The notes under the pieces are model-generated. The model ran no database searches, was not told the origin of the DNA, and saw only the letters and a list, made by a program, of their open reading frames with translations. A stretch of 64,000 nt of DNA. Origin: Palaemon carinicauda (taxonomy: Eukaryota; Arthropoda; Malacostraca; Decapoda; Palaemonidae). This document shows positions 20,830 through 33,755 of this stretch, one piece after another. The stretch's first letter is position 1, and each line of letters opens with the position of its first letter. Location of the stretch: positions 180,451,052-180,515,051 of the forward strand of contig NC_090726.1 of the NCBI RefSeq assembly GCF_036898095.1, in the 5' to 3' direction. Both the position numbers and the translations under genes were made by a program.

Positions 20830-21188
20830 TATTAGGGTAGAAGAGAATTTTTGGCTCTAGTAAACAGCATTTCTAGGAGAAGGACACTCCAATATCAAAC
20901 CATTGTTTTCTAGTCTTGGATAGTGCCGTTGCATTTGGTTAGTTTTCTTTTTTAAGAGTACACTCAGGTACTGTTTTATCTGATTCCTTATTTACTTTCG
21001 GCAGTGGGCTATTTTCCCTGTTGGAGCCTTTTGATCCGATTCCTTATTTCCTTTCCTCAATGGGCTATTTTCCCGGTTGGAGTCTTTCGGCCTATAGTAT
21101 CCTACTTTTCTAAGTAGGTTTATACAGTATCTTAGCTAATAATAATAATAACAATAATATTAATAATAATAATAATAACGATAATAAT

Positions 21189-21220
<32 letters not shown>

Positions 21221-21222
21221 GA
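20830..21222 (+). mobile_element. 3' tail of the second non-LTR-type repeat with (AAT)n, unit A
   Basis: Opposite orientation to the copy at 11,341-11,770. It includes ctaggagaaggacactccaa, then gggctattttccctgttgg and a second gggctattttcccggttgg (a partial tandem duplication), then cttagct and an AAT-rich and GAT-rich tail at 21,138-21,222. The tail fits retroposition by an element whose 3' end is a simple repeat. Unit C copy: 62,400-62,768. Confidence 0.55.
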
Positions 21223-21932
<710 letters not shown>

Positions 21933-21970
21933 GTGTGTATATATATGTGTGTATATGTGTGTGCGTGTAT

Positions 21971-22135
21971 GTTAAGCATTTCACATGTTTTCACCATATT
22001 CCTGTCTTTTTATATATTGAGATACTTGCCTTCTAAGCTATAGCTTAAAAGACAAGTTACTGATATTGATTGAAAGCTTTGATGATGAAAGTAAAGTATA
22101 AATCTGAGTTTATTGAACATATATAGATGTAAATC
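21971..22135 (+). other. Block inverted in unit C
   Basis: About 165 bases between two TA tracts, beginning gttaagcatttcac. Its reverse complement, with modest divergence, forms the last bases of the window (63,836-64,000), also next to a TA tract. Confidence 0.85.
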
Positions 22136-22147
22136 TATATACATACA

Positions 22148-22278
<131 letters not shown>

Positions 22279-22612
22279 TCAGTGTATGTGTATATGCATT
22301 AAGTAATAGGAATGGATGAAAAGAGAGCTAGCAAATATAATTCTGTTGCCAAGTACAGACTTAATAATATACTCTTACCATACATTGTGAAATATTTGCT
22401 AACAGTAAATCTGGTTTCTATTACCCATCCGTAGATGATGCGCAGTCAACAAATGTAGGGCTTCTTTGAAGAGCCAACACAGCTTTATCATCATTCTGCT
22501 CATAAGTGCTCAATAATTATCTATTTGTGAATTACAAGATATTAAATCAGTAGCCAATCAGGTCTTAAAGATGTAATGGAGCCATGCTCAAGAAATCATT
22601 TTGTATGAGTTC

Positions 22613-22701
<89 letters not shown>

Positions 22702-25494
22702 TCTGTGTTTGTATGAAAATGTGTGTAAACCCTCATGTTTTTCAAAGACCTTTTATGTGTCAGATATTAAGTTTCACCGGTCAATGTGCATAATATTTCC
22801 TTTCACACACTTCGTATCGTACTTCTGAGTACTAATAATAGTACCATAATATGTATCTTAAAATAACAGTAACAATATGAAACGAAGGTAATTTCTTCAT
22901 ACAAATGGCAGATTTGTGTCTATTTGGTTTACTATGCAAGTGACTTTTTTTTAAAGACTGTCTTTGGCTGACAAAAACAGCGTCATATCATATGTATTTT
23001 TATTAAATTTAAATCCCAAAAACATAATTCCTAAAGAGGAATAAGAGGCATGAGGCAGATGGAGAAACCTCTATCGAGACAGCCTTTCCTCCACTTAGCA
23101 ACTAAGTGGTATTGGCACAATACATCACGCGCTGGCAACGTTAATTAACAAACGTATTCTGAAATTAGGTTTTATTGGAGAATTTGTCACACACAGTCCT
23201 CCGGACTACTTGTCATCTGGAAGTAGAAACGTCTTTCGTGCTGTTTCTGTTGCTGTTGTTACTTTTGCAGCTTTCCAGGAATGAGACAAAGTTACATAGA
23301 ATTGTATTTCAAGTCAGTGAATGTTTGATAACCACGTTGAAGCTCTTGGGCTTATAGCAATGTGCTTCTCCAGCTAGAGTTATAGCTTAGCAAACAACAA
23401 TAACAAAATCAACAATAACAATAACAATAACTTTGATAATACAGTAAACAATAGATCAATTCTCCAGGGTTTCCGTTTCCTGTAACATTCTTTTGATATA
23501 TAACTAGAATAATTTCTCCTTGCTATAATAGTGAAAATCAATATGCCTAAACTGTAAAATCATTTTTATGATACTGCATCAATGAACTGAAAGTATTTTT
23601 CCTTCTCTCAACATATATATGTATTTAGCATACAAAGATTTTTGAAAATGACTGCTTCCAATTAATTTCAATTTGTCCTGTCTTACACTCAAAGAATTTA
23701 TCACTTTTAATTATCAGTGTCTACCCAGTGTCCTAATTACCTGATGAACTAAGCAAAGAGAAAACCATGAAAACACATCATGGATGTTTTCAAACGCCTT
23801 CTTGTCACGGTTTGACCAAACAATAAGCTTCAGAATTCTACTCTCTTCAGTGTTCCCTTCTTATTTTCCCTCTTGGTTTAGTTTCTCCTTTTAAGGATGA
23901 AATCGGTCTTTGCTTCAGTTCTATCATAGAGAATAATAGTCTTAGGATAGTTGAGTACAGAAGAGTGTCTTTAAAAAGGGCACTCCCATATGTAGTTAAT
24001 GAAATGAAGTATTGCGAAAAATTAACTTATATAGCCATAGAGGCTGATTTTTGATAGAAAAGCTCTTGTTTATAATACTATAGAAGATAACAAGTGATAT
24101 TTGAACTTAATAATACCTGCACTCTAAGAAGTATTCCTACAGAAAATAAAAGAAAAGAGAAATATAGGTCCCCAAACAACAAGCATAAAAAAACGAGGGT
24201 AACGCACCAGGCGATTCATGTTCCCAGAACACGAGTCTAATGCCTGAATATGTCTGGAGATTGACGTTGTAAGCTTGGAATTTATTGTGCTGATAATACT
24301 TAGCCCCCAAGGAATAAGGAGGCTGTTTTCCCCACTTCTCTCGGCTTAGTTCATCCACAAACAAAACTGAAGGATTTAACATTTCCCCTCTAGACACAGA
24401 CACAGAAACAGACAAAAACTCAGGGAATATAATTTAGATTGCGCTGAAGAGGAGTAGATATAAGGCTTAATTAGAGAAACACTTTCCTATTTAAAGATTT
24501 AAAATACATTGTATGTTATCTTCCCTATAGAAAAACGGATATCAATTAAAAGTAAATCTTAACTGGGAACCATAACCGATAGCTAAATTCTCACCTGGAA
24601 TAAAAATATTGTATGAATTTACATGGTTAACTGTATAAAGATGTTGTTCTTCATCACTTGGATCATCAAAAAAAAAAAAACATGTAGGTGGTAAAATAAA
24701 ACAGGTTCGAAAACTATGGAGGCTACAAAATAAAAAAGGATAAAAGTTCTTGAGTTGGTTTAGTTGGGACTTCAAATTGAGTTAGCGAACCATTTTTAAC
24801 GAACACCTGAACAAACAAGAGCGGTTTCCCAGACACCTGCGCAAACAAGGACGCAATCTCAACTCGCTTTACAAACAAACTTAGGGGAAACAAAGGAGTT
24901 TGTTTGCGGAAAGTACAATGAGCCACTAAGTGAATTGAATATTTGGATGAAGTTACGATTAGAAGTGGTTTCAAATGTTCTTTTACGCACTATCTACCAA
25001 ATATAGCTGTATTACCATGCAATTGAACTAAGGGGATATGGTAATATTGTCAATACTGAGGTAGATGTGATATGCATGTCCTTTTTTTCAATAAATAAGG
25101 CCCATATTTGTTTGCCATGGATTTGGAAGCATAGAGAAACTACGCATATCATTGCAATGAAATTAACAGAATACTTTAGGAAAAGGGTGAGATTAATAAT
25201 GAATACAAATCGGAAATTAAGATTTATAATTCTTTTAACTGTTGATGCAATGGTAAAAAATCCGAACATCGAGACTGGAGAATTTCCTCTAGGCTGGATA
25301 TCAACTTCTAATTGCTAATTAGCTATGTCGATTCTAAATAGGACATTAGTATAATACTTAACGACTGTTTTAATGTAAGTCATAACTAGGTTCTAAGTTC
25401 ATTATAAAGAGGAGTAGAAAAGGTTTAACTTGAAGTTAGTATAAAGATGACAGAAAGAAATATGTGTCCAAATTTTAGAATTATAATCAAGAAC
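22279..25494. other. Non-genic stretch, single copy in the window
   Basis: About 3.2 kb that belongs to the part deleted from unit B and beyond the window in unit C. It contains a TA run at 22,616-22,698 and short AAC-rich repeats near 23,390-23,430. I looked for coding regions on both strands and found none with recognisable motifs or composition. Confidence 0.5.
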
Positions 25495-25868
25495 TAGAGG
25501 GACACTCAGTAGAGCACAGGGCTCCGCTGCAGCAGCTTATTTCTGGACCTTTGCTTGACCTTGGGCTTGACCTTGACCTTTGACCTTAACATGTATTAAT
25601 TGGCGTGGATTTTTATGCACTCAAATATGAACCTAGTTTAAAGTCTGTGACAAAGGTTTCCAAACTTATGGCTGATTTCGTAAATTGCACATTTTGATTG
25701 ACCTTGACCTTTGCTCTTGACCTTCCCAAATTTAATAATTTCCAGGATTTTACACTAGCTAATCGCTTCACTACTCAACGACTAAATTGTTGTCAGGAAG
25801 CTGTTCACAAACACACACACACCGGGCGAAAACATAACCTCCTTCCAACTTCGTTGACGGAGGTAATT
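25495..25868. mobile_element. Interspersed repeat with TGACCT direct repeats
   Basis: Begins near agagggacactcagtagagc and ends near ccgggcgaaaacataacctcc and ggaggtaa. It contains clusters of TGACCT, including a perfect DR1 arrangement (TGACCT-T-TGACCT, 25,574-25,586) and a second cluster near 25,697-25,725. I recall similar elements scattered in mollusc and crustacean genomes. Class (SINE or MITE) is undecided, as I see no clear terminal repeats or target duplication. Confidence 0.5.
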
Positions 25869-27934
25869 ACCTGAATTTCAACAGAATACAAACACTAACG
25901 CATAACAATGTTGGTAGCAAGGAAGGAAACTCAAAACAGTATATATCGAATAGCCTAAACATAGTTTTTGAATCATTTTTAGCTGCAAAAAATAAAGCGG
26001 AGCGATCACCCTATCCAAAAGAAAATAAGAGTCAAAAGTTGAGGCTTAGTGTTGATTTATATGAAGTGCTGAAATTATACCATTGGATTTTTCGAGTGAA
26101 AATATTTTCACCTCAAAATAAACACTACTAACAGTCGGGATGAAAAATTCCCTAGATTTTTCTTTTAGAAATTCAGTACTACATTTTCCATTTTCCATTT
26201 TGGGCAGCTCTAAAAGTCTGGAAAAGAAATATTTCAGCCAATTTTCAATATAGGACTATGAATTTAATCTATTCGAAGCTAGATTCTTTATTAGAAAATA
26301 ATTTTTTCCAAACCTTATCAACTTTTTATTTACCTATACTTCTATTTTTACAACTGTTCTTGAAAACATTTTCCTACATTATTACTTATCAAATAAGACA
26401 CATATATAAGATTAGATAGCATACTTTTTTCATTTGTATCATGAAAATAAAAAACACATATAAAGTCTCTCAAAAAGTATTGTTTTACCTTTAAATATTT
26501 GCATGCATTAGGTTGCAGTCAGACGTGAAAATATAGAAAATCCAGTCTTCTGGGATGTCTGGGAATTTTAGTAGTTTCCACAGTTATAAGCTCAGTTATT
26601 ATAATCCTCTCCTGGAATTCAGAAAAGTAGACTTTTCTACCACTAAATTATTGTTCGTTAGGTCGAATATCCTACGAAGTAGGTTTTTCATTATATAGAT
26701 TGACAGATTGACCAATAAACACCTATATGATAACAAAGGAAATATTATGCAACAAATAATGTCGGATTGTTAACCAATAATTTGGGTGAACTAATATCTA
26801 AGCAGAGGTTTCTGGATTTTCATCAAGATTAATTGACAAATGTAATTATTCATTATCCAATATCATTAATCATCCATTTCGACCGTAAAATATAAATTCT
26901 ACTACAAAATATGGATATTCAATCAAGATTTTTATTCAATAAAAAAAAAATATATAGTTTGTCATACATTTTCAATAAATCTTCTAAATAATAAATATAC
27001 CTACAGAGATTATTTTCTAACCGAACTGATAAGACCACAGATTTATTCCAGACTTTTAACTATTATGAAGTTCAAAATATATTTCATGTTTGATATTTAG
27101 CTCAACTTTTTCCTCTTGTTATTATACTACTTCCTAGAATTCCACATACTCGATTTTCCATTTGATTTCTACTTCATCTTTTATAGCTAAGAAGGATAGC
27201 TAATCAGAGGGAGAGGAATAGAAATTTAAAAAAGGCTTTTCGTAAGACTTTTTCTCCTGAGAGATTTTTTGAACTCGCAAAAGCTCAATATATCTAATTG
27301 GAAAATAAAATCGGAACAGATATTGCTGCGGAAAAAAAGATCTAAAAATAAATGTGAAATTCCCTATAAAAATTGGACACTAGAAAATATTCTTGGAATA
27401 GTAACCACTAATGAGTTATATTTGAAGGTTCTTTTGCTCTTGTTGCACAAGCTTATAGAAGAGTCCATTTTTTGCTTCATTACAGGATGCAATTATAAAT
27501 AGCAATATCCTAATATATCTGTCCTTCTCCAGACTACTATCTGCTGTCAATGGGATTGTTGAACAACTTTCTGTGATGTTCAAGCCTTAAAGGTATTTAG
27601 TTACCCAATTCGGAGATAAAGGAGGAATAAGAGAAAAGTACTTGGTCATAGTTTGCTAGAGCATAATATGACTCCATTCACATTCTGAGAAGAGTTTATT
27701 TGCCACAAATGTCTAGACTTTGTTAGTTTGACAAAGCTACGGAAATAGGAACTGCTGAATCTCTACCGTATATATCTGTTAAATACTATATTTTGCGTTT
27801 CAATCGGCATTAGGATATCTAGATAGCTTTTATACTTCATGTATTAGGTATAACCATTCAAGTACAAGGGCAAAAAGATATTATCTGTATTGGTCACAAA
27901 ATATATAGACCTTCTGGGACGTCCACAGAGCCAT
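25869..27934. other. Non-genic, end part of unit A
   Basis: AT-rich. From about 26,515 it aligns with unit B from about 41,305 onward, at clearly lower identity than elsewhere. No coding region recognised. Confidence 0.5.
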
Positions 27935-28127
27935 GGGTTAAACTTGAGCATGTGGCCATTAGCTTGGATGCAGCTGCTTTTTACCTTAGATTACCTTCAA
28001 ACTTTTAAAATTTCCTTAAATTTGAAGCTCGTAATTTCGTGAAACCGAAATTACATTAGAATTACCTTAAAGAATACCTCGAAACCATGAAAATTACCCA
28101 AGGTAATTACCTTAAAAGTTTAAACCC
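27935..28127. mobile_element. Candidate MITE, unit A only
   Basis: A 193-base insertion relative to unit B (near 42,770). Its ends are imperfect inverted repeats: GGGTTAAACTT on the left and AAGTTTAAACCC on the right. Inside are more inverted phrases (ttaccttc and caaggtaatt types). A target duplication is not clear. Confidence 0.45.
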
Positions 28128-29114
28128 TGAATCTATGTGTCTGGGTTTGGATCTGGGTCTCTTGAAGTTAAACAAGGAATGTCAAACCAATTCAAGCCTT
28201 TATTGATATTTGTTTTCTTGTGTGTAATAAAAGTTTATGGATAAAACACTCCTTATTTAGCCTTGCATTTCCTAGCATGGGACCATTCTGTCACTACTAA
28301 CCTTTAGTATGTTTACAAAATTAAAATACTGCAGTTCCAGTCTTCTTTCACAACAGCGTTGGTGGGCGAGTTTACTGCATGACTTCACTAGCTCTGAATC
28401 ATATGGAAATTATAAACAATAAGAATCCAGCAAACAACCACAAAGTCAATTTGTGTAGAGGCTTTAGTTTCCATCAATAGACGTCTTCTCAGTGTCACAT
28501 GTAGTATAAAAGCTTTACCTTTTAAGGATCTCAGTTTTCAGATTGGTTCTGGCATTTTGTTACTGTTGTCTAGCTTATTTTTAGGATAGTTAGTACTTAA
28601 TAATGTACTTATTGAAAATTATTTCTCTACTAGTCTATCTCGAATATTCACTTAAAAGAAAATATCACAGGACGGAATTGGTCAAATTTGTTACGGTAAA
28701 ATAGTTTATTAACAATCTTGTTTTATAAAAGACTTGCAATTGACATATAATTGATTACAAGCTATTGCATAAATTCCATAAGTCTATTATGACCGAGTAT
28801 CCTTGGAAGAAATAGATTAGTCACTGAAGTAAAAACGTTTCAATAATCTATAAATAGAATGAATATGTGACGAGGTCCCAAGCAGTGTTATCGAGGGCTT
28901 GAGTGCCTGCTGGATGAGCATGGAAAGTACCAAAAGTCTTGTTGAGTATCGACGAGTATTATTTTAAGTGTACATAATTCCTTGTCCTAAATTTTCTTAC
29001 AACTTACGTTTTCATTTTCACCTTGTAAGCATGTTTTTATTTTGGTATCTCGTAAATGTTCATTAGCAAACATTTAATTTTAGAGGAAAGAAACTGTACT
29101 GGCAAATTCTGTGA
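28128..29114. other. Non-genic, end part of unit A
   Basis: AT-rich, homologous to about 42,775-43,739 in unit B. Nothing recognised. Confidence 0.5.
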
Positions 29115-29440
29115 CCTAATTCTTGTTTACGACTCGCCCAGTCCACATAGTGTTATTTTGTTCATTTTTGATTGACCCATATGTGAGACGTATAAAGTAA
29201 GGCAATCATTAACAAATGAACGTGCAACTAGGTGGAAGGTGGGGTAATCATAAACTAGCTGGAATGAGTGGGCCGTAAGAAGGAACCACCCAGTCCACCT
29301 AGTTGTTCGTTCGTTTGCTCGCTTAAGATTGTTGTAGCTCAGTTGGGGCAATCATAAATAAATAAAACTAACAACTACCTGGACTGAGTGAGACGTAAGC
29401 AAGAATCTCACCCAGTCCACCTAGCTGTTTGATAGATACA
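29115..29440. repeat. Palindromic repeat array, unit A
   Basis: Alternating copies of cccagtccacctagttgttcg and its reverse complement, separated by short loops such as cgtaagcaaga. One hairpin at about 29,373-29,427 has 18 of 22 stem positions paired. Expanded to about 900 bases in unit B (43,740-44,640). Confidence 0.8.
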
Positions 29441-29448
29441 AAGGCAGA

Positions 29449-31542
29449 TATTCCACAATACTGTTCAATCTATTTTATGCATTTCACACTTAAAAGGACG
29501 TTCTTTTGAAGCCTTTAATATTTTTAGATTCGCTTTTCAAGATGGTATTTCTATGAAACATTTTTAGGATTTATTGGCCTTATTAAAAGAAACATCGATT
29601 TCCTATAATATTTCCTTTGGTTATGACAGTCATTTGCACATGCTTTTCATAGTTGGATATCACAGAAATGAAAGAATTACAGAATATCGATCCAAAGAAA
29701 CTAGTACATTTACAAAGAGAAAATATATTCGACTTTAAAATATCTGTCTTAATTTCAAAAATTTCAAAAGTATGACATTTTAAACATCTAAGAAACCATT
29801 AATCCTTGGAACTGCCTCTGCAAATCCTCCGATAAAGCCTAGTGTCTGAACATGTTTTGTTATTGATGTTCCGATCGCGTGATTTATTTAGCCAATACCA
29901 CTGTGTTCGTGCGAAGAGTAAGGATACCTCGATAAATGTTTCTCCTTCCAGAGCAATTGTACTAATTTCTTATCTTAGGAAATGATGTTGGTTCCTCTGA
30001 TTTGGATATAGCAGTCACAGACATCTTTTATCCAATATGTTTTGCATATAACAAAGGCATGTTTTTATTCTATAAGTTTTGGTTATAGCAGATATTAGCA
30101 TATTTTTTATGCCTTCGCCAGAATTGAAGATTTTGTGAAACTTGTGTATTCACCCCTGCTGTTGTTTACTTTGTTTGTTTGTTTGTATGAGAGCAACTTT
30201 ACACTAAAACCACTCTACTGATTTCGAATGACTTGGTTGTCATGTTTGGTATGACCCAAGGATGAATCTTCAACATTTTGGATAAAGTACATGAAAGTAC
30301 ACGTAAGCAGCAGTGCTTTGGAAATAATCGAAATGTTAGTAAACAGCACATATTTTGTTAGTTTATTTGTTTTTGAACAATACGCTAAATTGCTGAACCA
30401 ATTCCAACGAATCATGGCGGATATGTGGGGTATGACTCATGGACAAATCACTATATTGAAGAAAATACATCGAAGTGCAAGTACGCAGTGGAGTTAAGAG
30501 CAAAATGATATTGCTTGGCGTGGCGAAGGCATGCTCTCTACTGAATGCCCCTCTAGTTCTTTATCTTTTAGTTATATCAGACACAAGCCTGTTTTTGTTC
30601 TTTATCTTTTGGTTATATCAGACACAAGCCTGTTTTTGTTCTTTATCTTTTGGTTATATCAGACACAAGCCTGTTTTTGTTCTTTATCTTTTGGTTATAT
30701 CAGACACAAGCCTGTTTTATCCTACGTTTTGGTTAAGGCAGAAGCCCGCGTTAAAAGAAAGGCATTGTACCATTATTGTTTTGTTCCTATTATAGTTGCC
30801 ATAAACGTGAACAAAAAGAAATAGTTTCCTTCATTTTGCTTTTATTGTATTAGGCGCTGCTTAACTTAGAAAGAAAATGGGAGAAGCGTGTTTATTCGTT
30901 TAGGTTTGATTATAATAGGAGTTATTTTTTCACTTTAGATAGAATAGACATATACAAAGATGGGTTATTCTGTGTCGATAACAAGACACAAATGAAGATA
31001 AGAAAAATATTTTTAATCACACTCTTTTGATTATAGTGGATGCAGATAAACAGGAGCGGGAGGGTTTTAACCCTTTTGTTTTGATTGAGATAGACGGATA
31101 GAATGATGCTATATTTATACTTCTCTTTTACTTTGGTAGCCACAGACACAGAAGGAAAGTGGTATAGTTGTTTGTTTTAGCTATACCAGATAGATACATC
31201 GTGAAGACCACGTATTTACTCATTTTGCTTTGATTTAGTGTACACTACATACACGGATACAAAGGTACTTTAATTATTTTTCGTGTTTATAACAAAATAA
31301 AATAAAGTTGGATGAAATATTTTCATATTCATTTCTGATTGATTGGTTCATTTAAGTTCTCTGGCATCCTAACAAAACATATAGGAACAGAATAGACCTC
31401 TCTGTTTAATATGGCTGAAATAGACACATACAGACAATAATTGAAAAACAAAATATTTGTTTTCCTTTTGCGTTCTTTACAATTATAAGGGAGATAATCA
31501 GTAATGTATGAATTCATCATTCCTTTTGCTTTAATCATAGTA

Positions 31543-31547
<5 letters not shown>
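29449..31547. other. Non-genic left part of unit B
   Basis: Roughly 4 percent different from unit A where I compared it (for example 30,300-30,500). It holds the empty LTR-element site near 31,190. No gene supported. Confidence 0.6.
30557..30720. repeat. 41-bp minisatellite, 4 units
   Basis: The same repeat as at 1,210-1,332, with one more unit. Confidence 0.9.

Positions 31548-31634
<87 letters not shown>
31548..31634. repeat. (TA)n microsatellite
   Basis: A TA run followed by short TATG repeats. Counterpart of 6,542-6,630. Confidence 0.97.
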
Positions 31635-31637
<3 letters not shown>

Positions 31638-31979
31638 GTATGTATGTATGTATATATATGTTGTGTGTGTGGAAATAAACATATTTCTTAAATATAATGT
31701 ATATGGCAAAAGACTGCATATATTATTCATAAAATTCATAATGACTGGCCGAATGAAATAGGGTTAACAACCATAAAAGAATTATAAAATATTTTCTGTT
31801 AACCAAACATTTTCATGGAGATTTGAAATGAAAAAATAAAATAAAAGACAGTGATAGATTTAGTCACCCTAAAATTTCTGTATCAAATACGTATTGCGAT
31901 AAACTCTAGAATATTAATAAATCGGCTTTAAGCTGAAGACTAGATATATAAAGATTTATCTGGATATCATTATTTTTTT

Positions 31980-32974
31980 CTTGCTTACCCAGTTTTCAAC
32001 TGGGTGGTATTTGTAGTGTAGGGTTCCGGGTTGCATCCTGTCCCCTTAGGAGTCCATCACTATTCTTATTATGTGCGCCGTTTATATGATCACAATCTTT
32101 TGCTTGAGTTCTGGAGCTACTTCAGCCTCCAGGTTTTCTAACTCCCTTTCAGATATCTTAGGATCGTGCCTAGTGCTTCTATGATTATGGGTACAATTTC
32201 CACTGGCATATCCCATATCCTTCTTATTTCTATTTTCAGGTCTTGATACTTATCCATTTTTCCCTCATTCACTTCAACGCAGGAGTCCCATGGTACTGCG
32301 ACATCAATGAGTGATAGTTTCTTCTTTTGATTTTGTCAATCAACGTCACGTCTGGTCTATTTGCACATATCACCCTATCTGTTCTGATACCATAGTCCCA
32401 GAGGATCTTTGCCTGATCGTTTTCTATCACTCCCTCAGGTTGGTGCTCGTACCACTTATTACTGCAAGTTAGCTGATGTTTCTTGCACAGGCTCCAGTGG
32501 AGGGCTTTTGCCACTGAATCATGCCTCCTTTTGTACTGGTTCTGTGCAAGTGCCGGACATTCGCTTGCTATCTGGTTTATGCTTTCATTTTTCGTGTTGA
32601 ACTTCCTACACGTTGGACCAATGTTATTTCCGTCTATCGTTCTTCAAACATATCTGGTTCCTAGGGACTGATCTTGTGCCTGTGTTATCAATCCTTTAGT
32701 TTCCTTCTTGAGCTCTCTGCTCAGTAGTAGTCATTGCCACGTGTCATCGCTGGCTAGTTCTTTATCTTCATGTAATGCCCATGTATTGGTTTGTTGTGCC
32801 ACTCAGATATTCTGTTTGTCATTTTCCTGTCTCCGTATATTACTGGGTCTTCGTCTACTTTTATCAATCGTTGTTCCCATGCACTCTTAAGCCACTCGTC
32901 TTCACTAATTTTCAGATATCCCCCCAGTGCACTATTCTCGATATACGTTGTAGTCCTCTCGCTCCTTCCTTTCA

Positions 32975-32977
<3 letters not shown>
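31980..32977 (-). mobile_element. 3' fragment of a non-LTR retroelement, unit B
   Basis: Minus-strand copy of the fragment at 6,995-8,007. It keeps the 3' hairpin (31,987-32,005), the WDYGIRTDR...NRPDVTLID stretch (frame 32,269-32,514) and, further upstream in the protein, SEWHNKPIHGHY (near 32,780). The last is a conserved phrase of this protein as I recall it. Frames are broken. Confidence 0.62.

Positions 32978-33038
<61 letters not shown>
32978..33038. repeat. (ATT)n microsatellite
   Basis: A pure ATT run that separates the non-LTR fragment from the Penelope-like element. Confidence 0.97.
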
Positions 33039-33728
33039 GAAAGTGATTGCTGCCTCAGTAGCGTTGATTTTGTAATCAACTTTTTCTATTTTTTTTAATT
33101 TGTTCTCTTCATTGCTAAAATCCGCCAGCAACTGGGAAATTGAAATATTTTCATTAGGAAGGTGATGGAGACCATAGCATTCACAATTCATCTTTAATAT
33201 AGCACTACATACTACGAAAGTACAGATAATAAGTACAAAATATGAACACTATCACAATGTCAGTGTGCAGAAAGTAATGGCCAATTAGGTACAAAAAAAT
33301 AAATTTAAATTACGTAGAATTAGGTATAACACGTCCTTCCACTCGACCGGTTTCGAGCAGTGAGAATGTTTTCTGCTCATTATCAAGAGTGAACTGTAAC
33401 ACAGGTGTGTTAGCAAGGGCTTACATACGGAGTCTTGCGTTGACATTCCATCCTTAGTGGTCAAGAACCACCAGAGGGTGGAGACGATTATTCCTAGGAA
33501 ATAGTGACCTCTGGCTGGCCAGCGTGCTTGGTGGGATGAATGGATCTGATCCTGACTGGTGATAATCCATGTTTTGGCTTCCAGCTCTGTCAGTCCTGTT
33601 ATGGTCGTAATTGCCTGGACTATTGTTGGTGATGGACCTTATGCACGTTGGTGTTGACGTCAAGTCTTTCATGTTGAATGAAGAGAGCTTCCATTATCCT
33701 AAGGTGTCTGCTGTCAGGGGCATGGCCA
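33039..33728 (-). repeat. Left pLTR of PLE, unit B
   Basis: Inverted copy of 35,860-36,646, lacking the 67-base segment between acacct repeats. Confidence 0.8.
33337..33396 (-). ncRNA. Hammerhead-ribozyme-like motif, best copy (left pLTR, B)
   Basis: On the minus strand, in order: TTCACTC; TTGATAAT; GAGCAG, loop, CTGCTC; GAAACCGGTC; GAGTGGA. Stem I TTCACTC/GAGTGGA has seven consecutive pairs (one wobble). Stem II has six. GAAAC precedes a minimal palindromic stem III (ACCGGT), and the expected cleavage triplet is GTC. The canonical CTGATGA is replaced by TTGATAA plus one extra T. The C-to-T and G-to-A changes fall on positions 3 and 8, which pair in the hammerhead core, so the pair could be kept as U-A. 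Penelope-like elements are known to carry hammerhead ribozymes in their pLTRs. Activity is unproven. Confidence 0.5.
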
Positions 33729-33755
33729 ATGATGGTGACATTTTTTTATTATATG

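Noticed and set aside
29331..29345. A GTAGCTCAGTTGG phrase that matches a tRNA A box
   Set aside because: No B box or cloverleaf follows. It lies in the palindromic array and is likely chance.
32754..33191. A 145-codon minus-strand frame with a poly-Asn stretch
   Set aside because: The poly-Asn is the ATT microsatellite. The frame joins pLTR and non-LTR fragment sequence by accident, so only its end (SEWHNKPIHG) is a true remnant.
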